DNA of 5,577 nt, from NCBI GenBank assembly GCA_007127625.1, contig SKYZ01000120.1:1-5577 (forward strand), given 5' to 3'. Shown piece by piece: positions 5,501 through 5,577 of the stretch; within the stretch, counting starts at the first letter, position 1, and every line of letters begins with the position of its first letter. The translations under genes and the position numbers were made by a program. The notes under the pieces are model-generated. The model saw nothing but the letters and a program-made list of their open reading frames with translations, was not told the origin of the DNA and did not search any database. Origin of the DNA: Aquisalimonas sp. Lineage in GTDB: Bacteria; Pseudomonadota; Gammaproteobacteria; Nitrococcales; Aquisalimonadaceae.

Positions 5501-5577
5501 TGGAAATACTCCTGCTCGATGATCAACTGCACCCAGCTCAAGGGGCTCCAGCCTGCCCCTGCGAGCAGACCGACGCC
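5497..5577 (-). CDS. C-terminal end of an upstream gene, probably of the same antiporter operon
   Basis: Only the last 26 codons and the TGA stop are inside the window. The tail is hydrophobic with small residues at first (GVGLLAGAGWSPLSWVQLII) and ends in the polar residues EQEYFQ, which suits the end of a membrane protein. Its TGA overlaps the ATG of the antiporter gene by 4 bases (ATGA), so the two are translated from one message. From its position it is probably another membrane subunit of the same complex, but 26 residues are too few to name it. Confidence 0.6.
   Translation of the reverse strand, partial: GVGLLAGAGWSPLSWVQLIIEQEYFQ
5509..5513 (-). promoter_or_regulatory. ribosome binding site of the antiporter gene
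   Basis: On the - strand the bases read AGGAG, 8 bases before the ATG at 5500 and inside the last codons of the preceding gene. This supports the start and coupled translation. Confidence 0.65.

Overview
This is a compact, high-GC stretch with strong G/C preference at third codon positions and little non-coding space. Protein similarities recalled from memory (YafJ-type amidotransferase, DUF2062 protein, ModBC, a Mrp/complex I-like antiporter subunit) fit a gammaproteobacterium. The antiporter cluster would suit a halophilic, alkaliphilic or sulfur-oxidising member of the Chromatiales/Ectothiorhodospiraceae type. That placement is an inference; there is no rRNA or other marker here.

Layout. 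On the + strand, bases 2-724 hold the 3' part of a class II glutamine amidotransferase (YafJ family). It is followed with no gap by a complete DUF2062 membrane protein (725-1270). All other genes are on the - strand and read right to left: the last 26 codons of an unidentified protein (5497-5577), a 552-residue NuoL/NuoM/HyfB/MrpD-type antiporter subunit (3842-5500, ATGA overlap with the gene before it), a 124-residue protein I do not recognise (3236-3610), the molybdate permease modB (2372-3043) and the molybdate ATPase modC (1267-2382). The DUF2062 gene and modC converge and share a CTAG tetranucleotide in which both stop codons lie.

How the genes work together. modB and modC overlap by 11 bases and should give the membrane channel and ATPase of a molybdate (or tungstate) importer. 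No substrate-binding protein gene (modA) sits in front of them. The 192-base gap before modB has no gene and contains a strong GC-rich inverted repeat. The antiporter subunit is translationally coupled to the gene before it and is probably the last member of a multi-subunit cation/proton translocation operon lying mostly outside the window. A more AT-rich 231-base gap separates it from the 124-residue gene and is the likeliest promoter region here.

The most notable points are: an antiporter subunit with Ala where the family's conserved transmembrane-helix-5 Glu is expected and a Glu in the following helix; modBC without modA, preceded by a structured leader; the unrecognised 124-residue gene; and the shared-stop gene junction. 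I see no mobile element, CRISPR array, tRNA or rRNA, and no evidence of a wholly new system.
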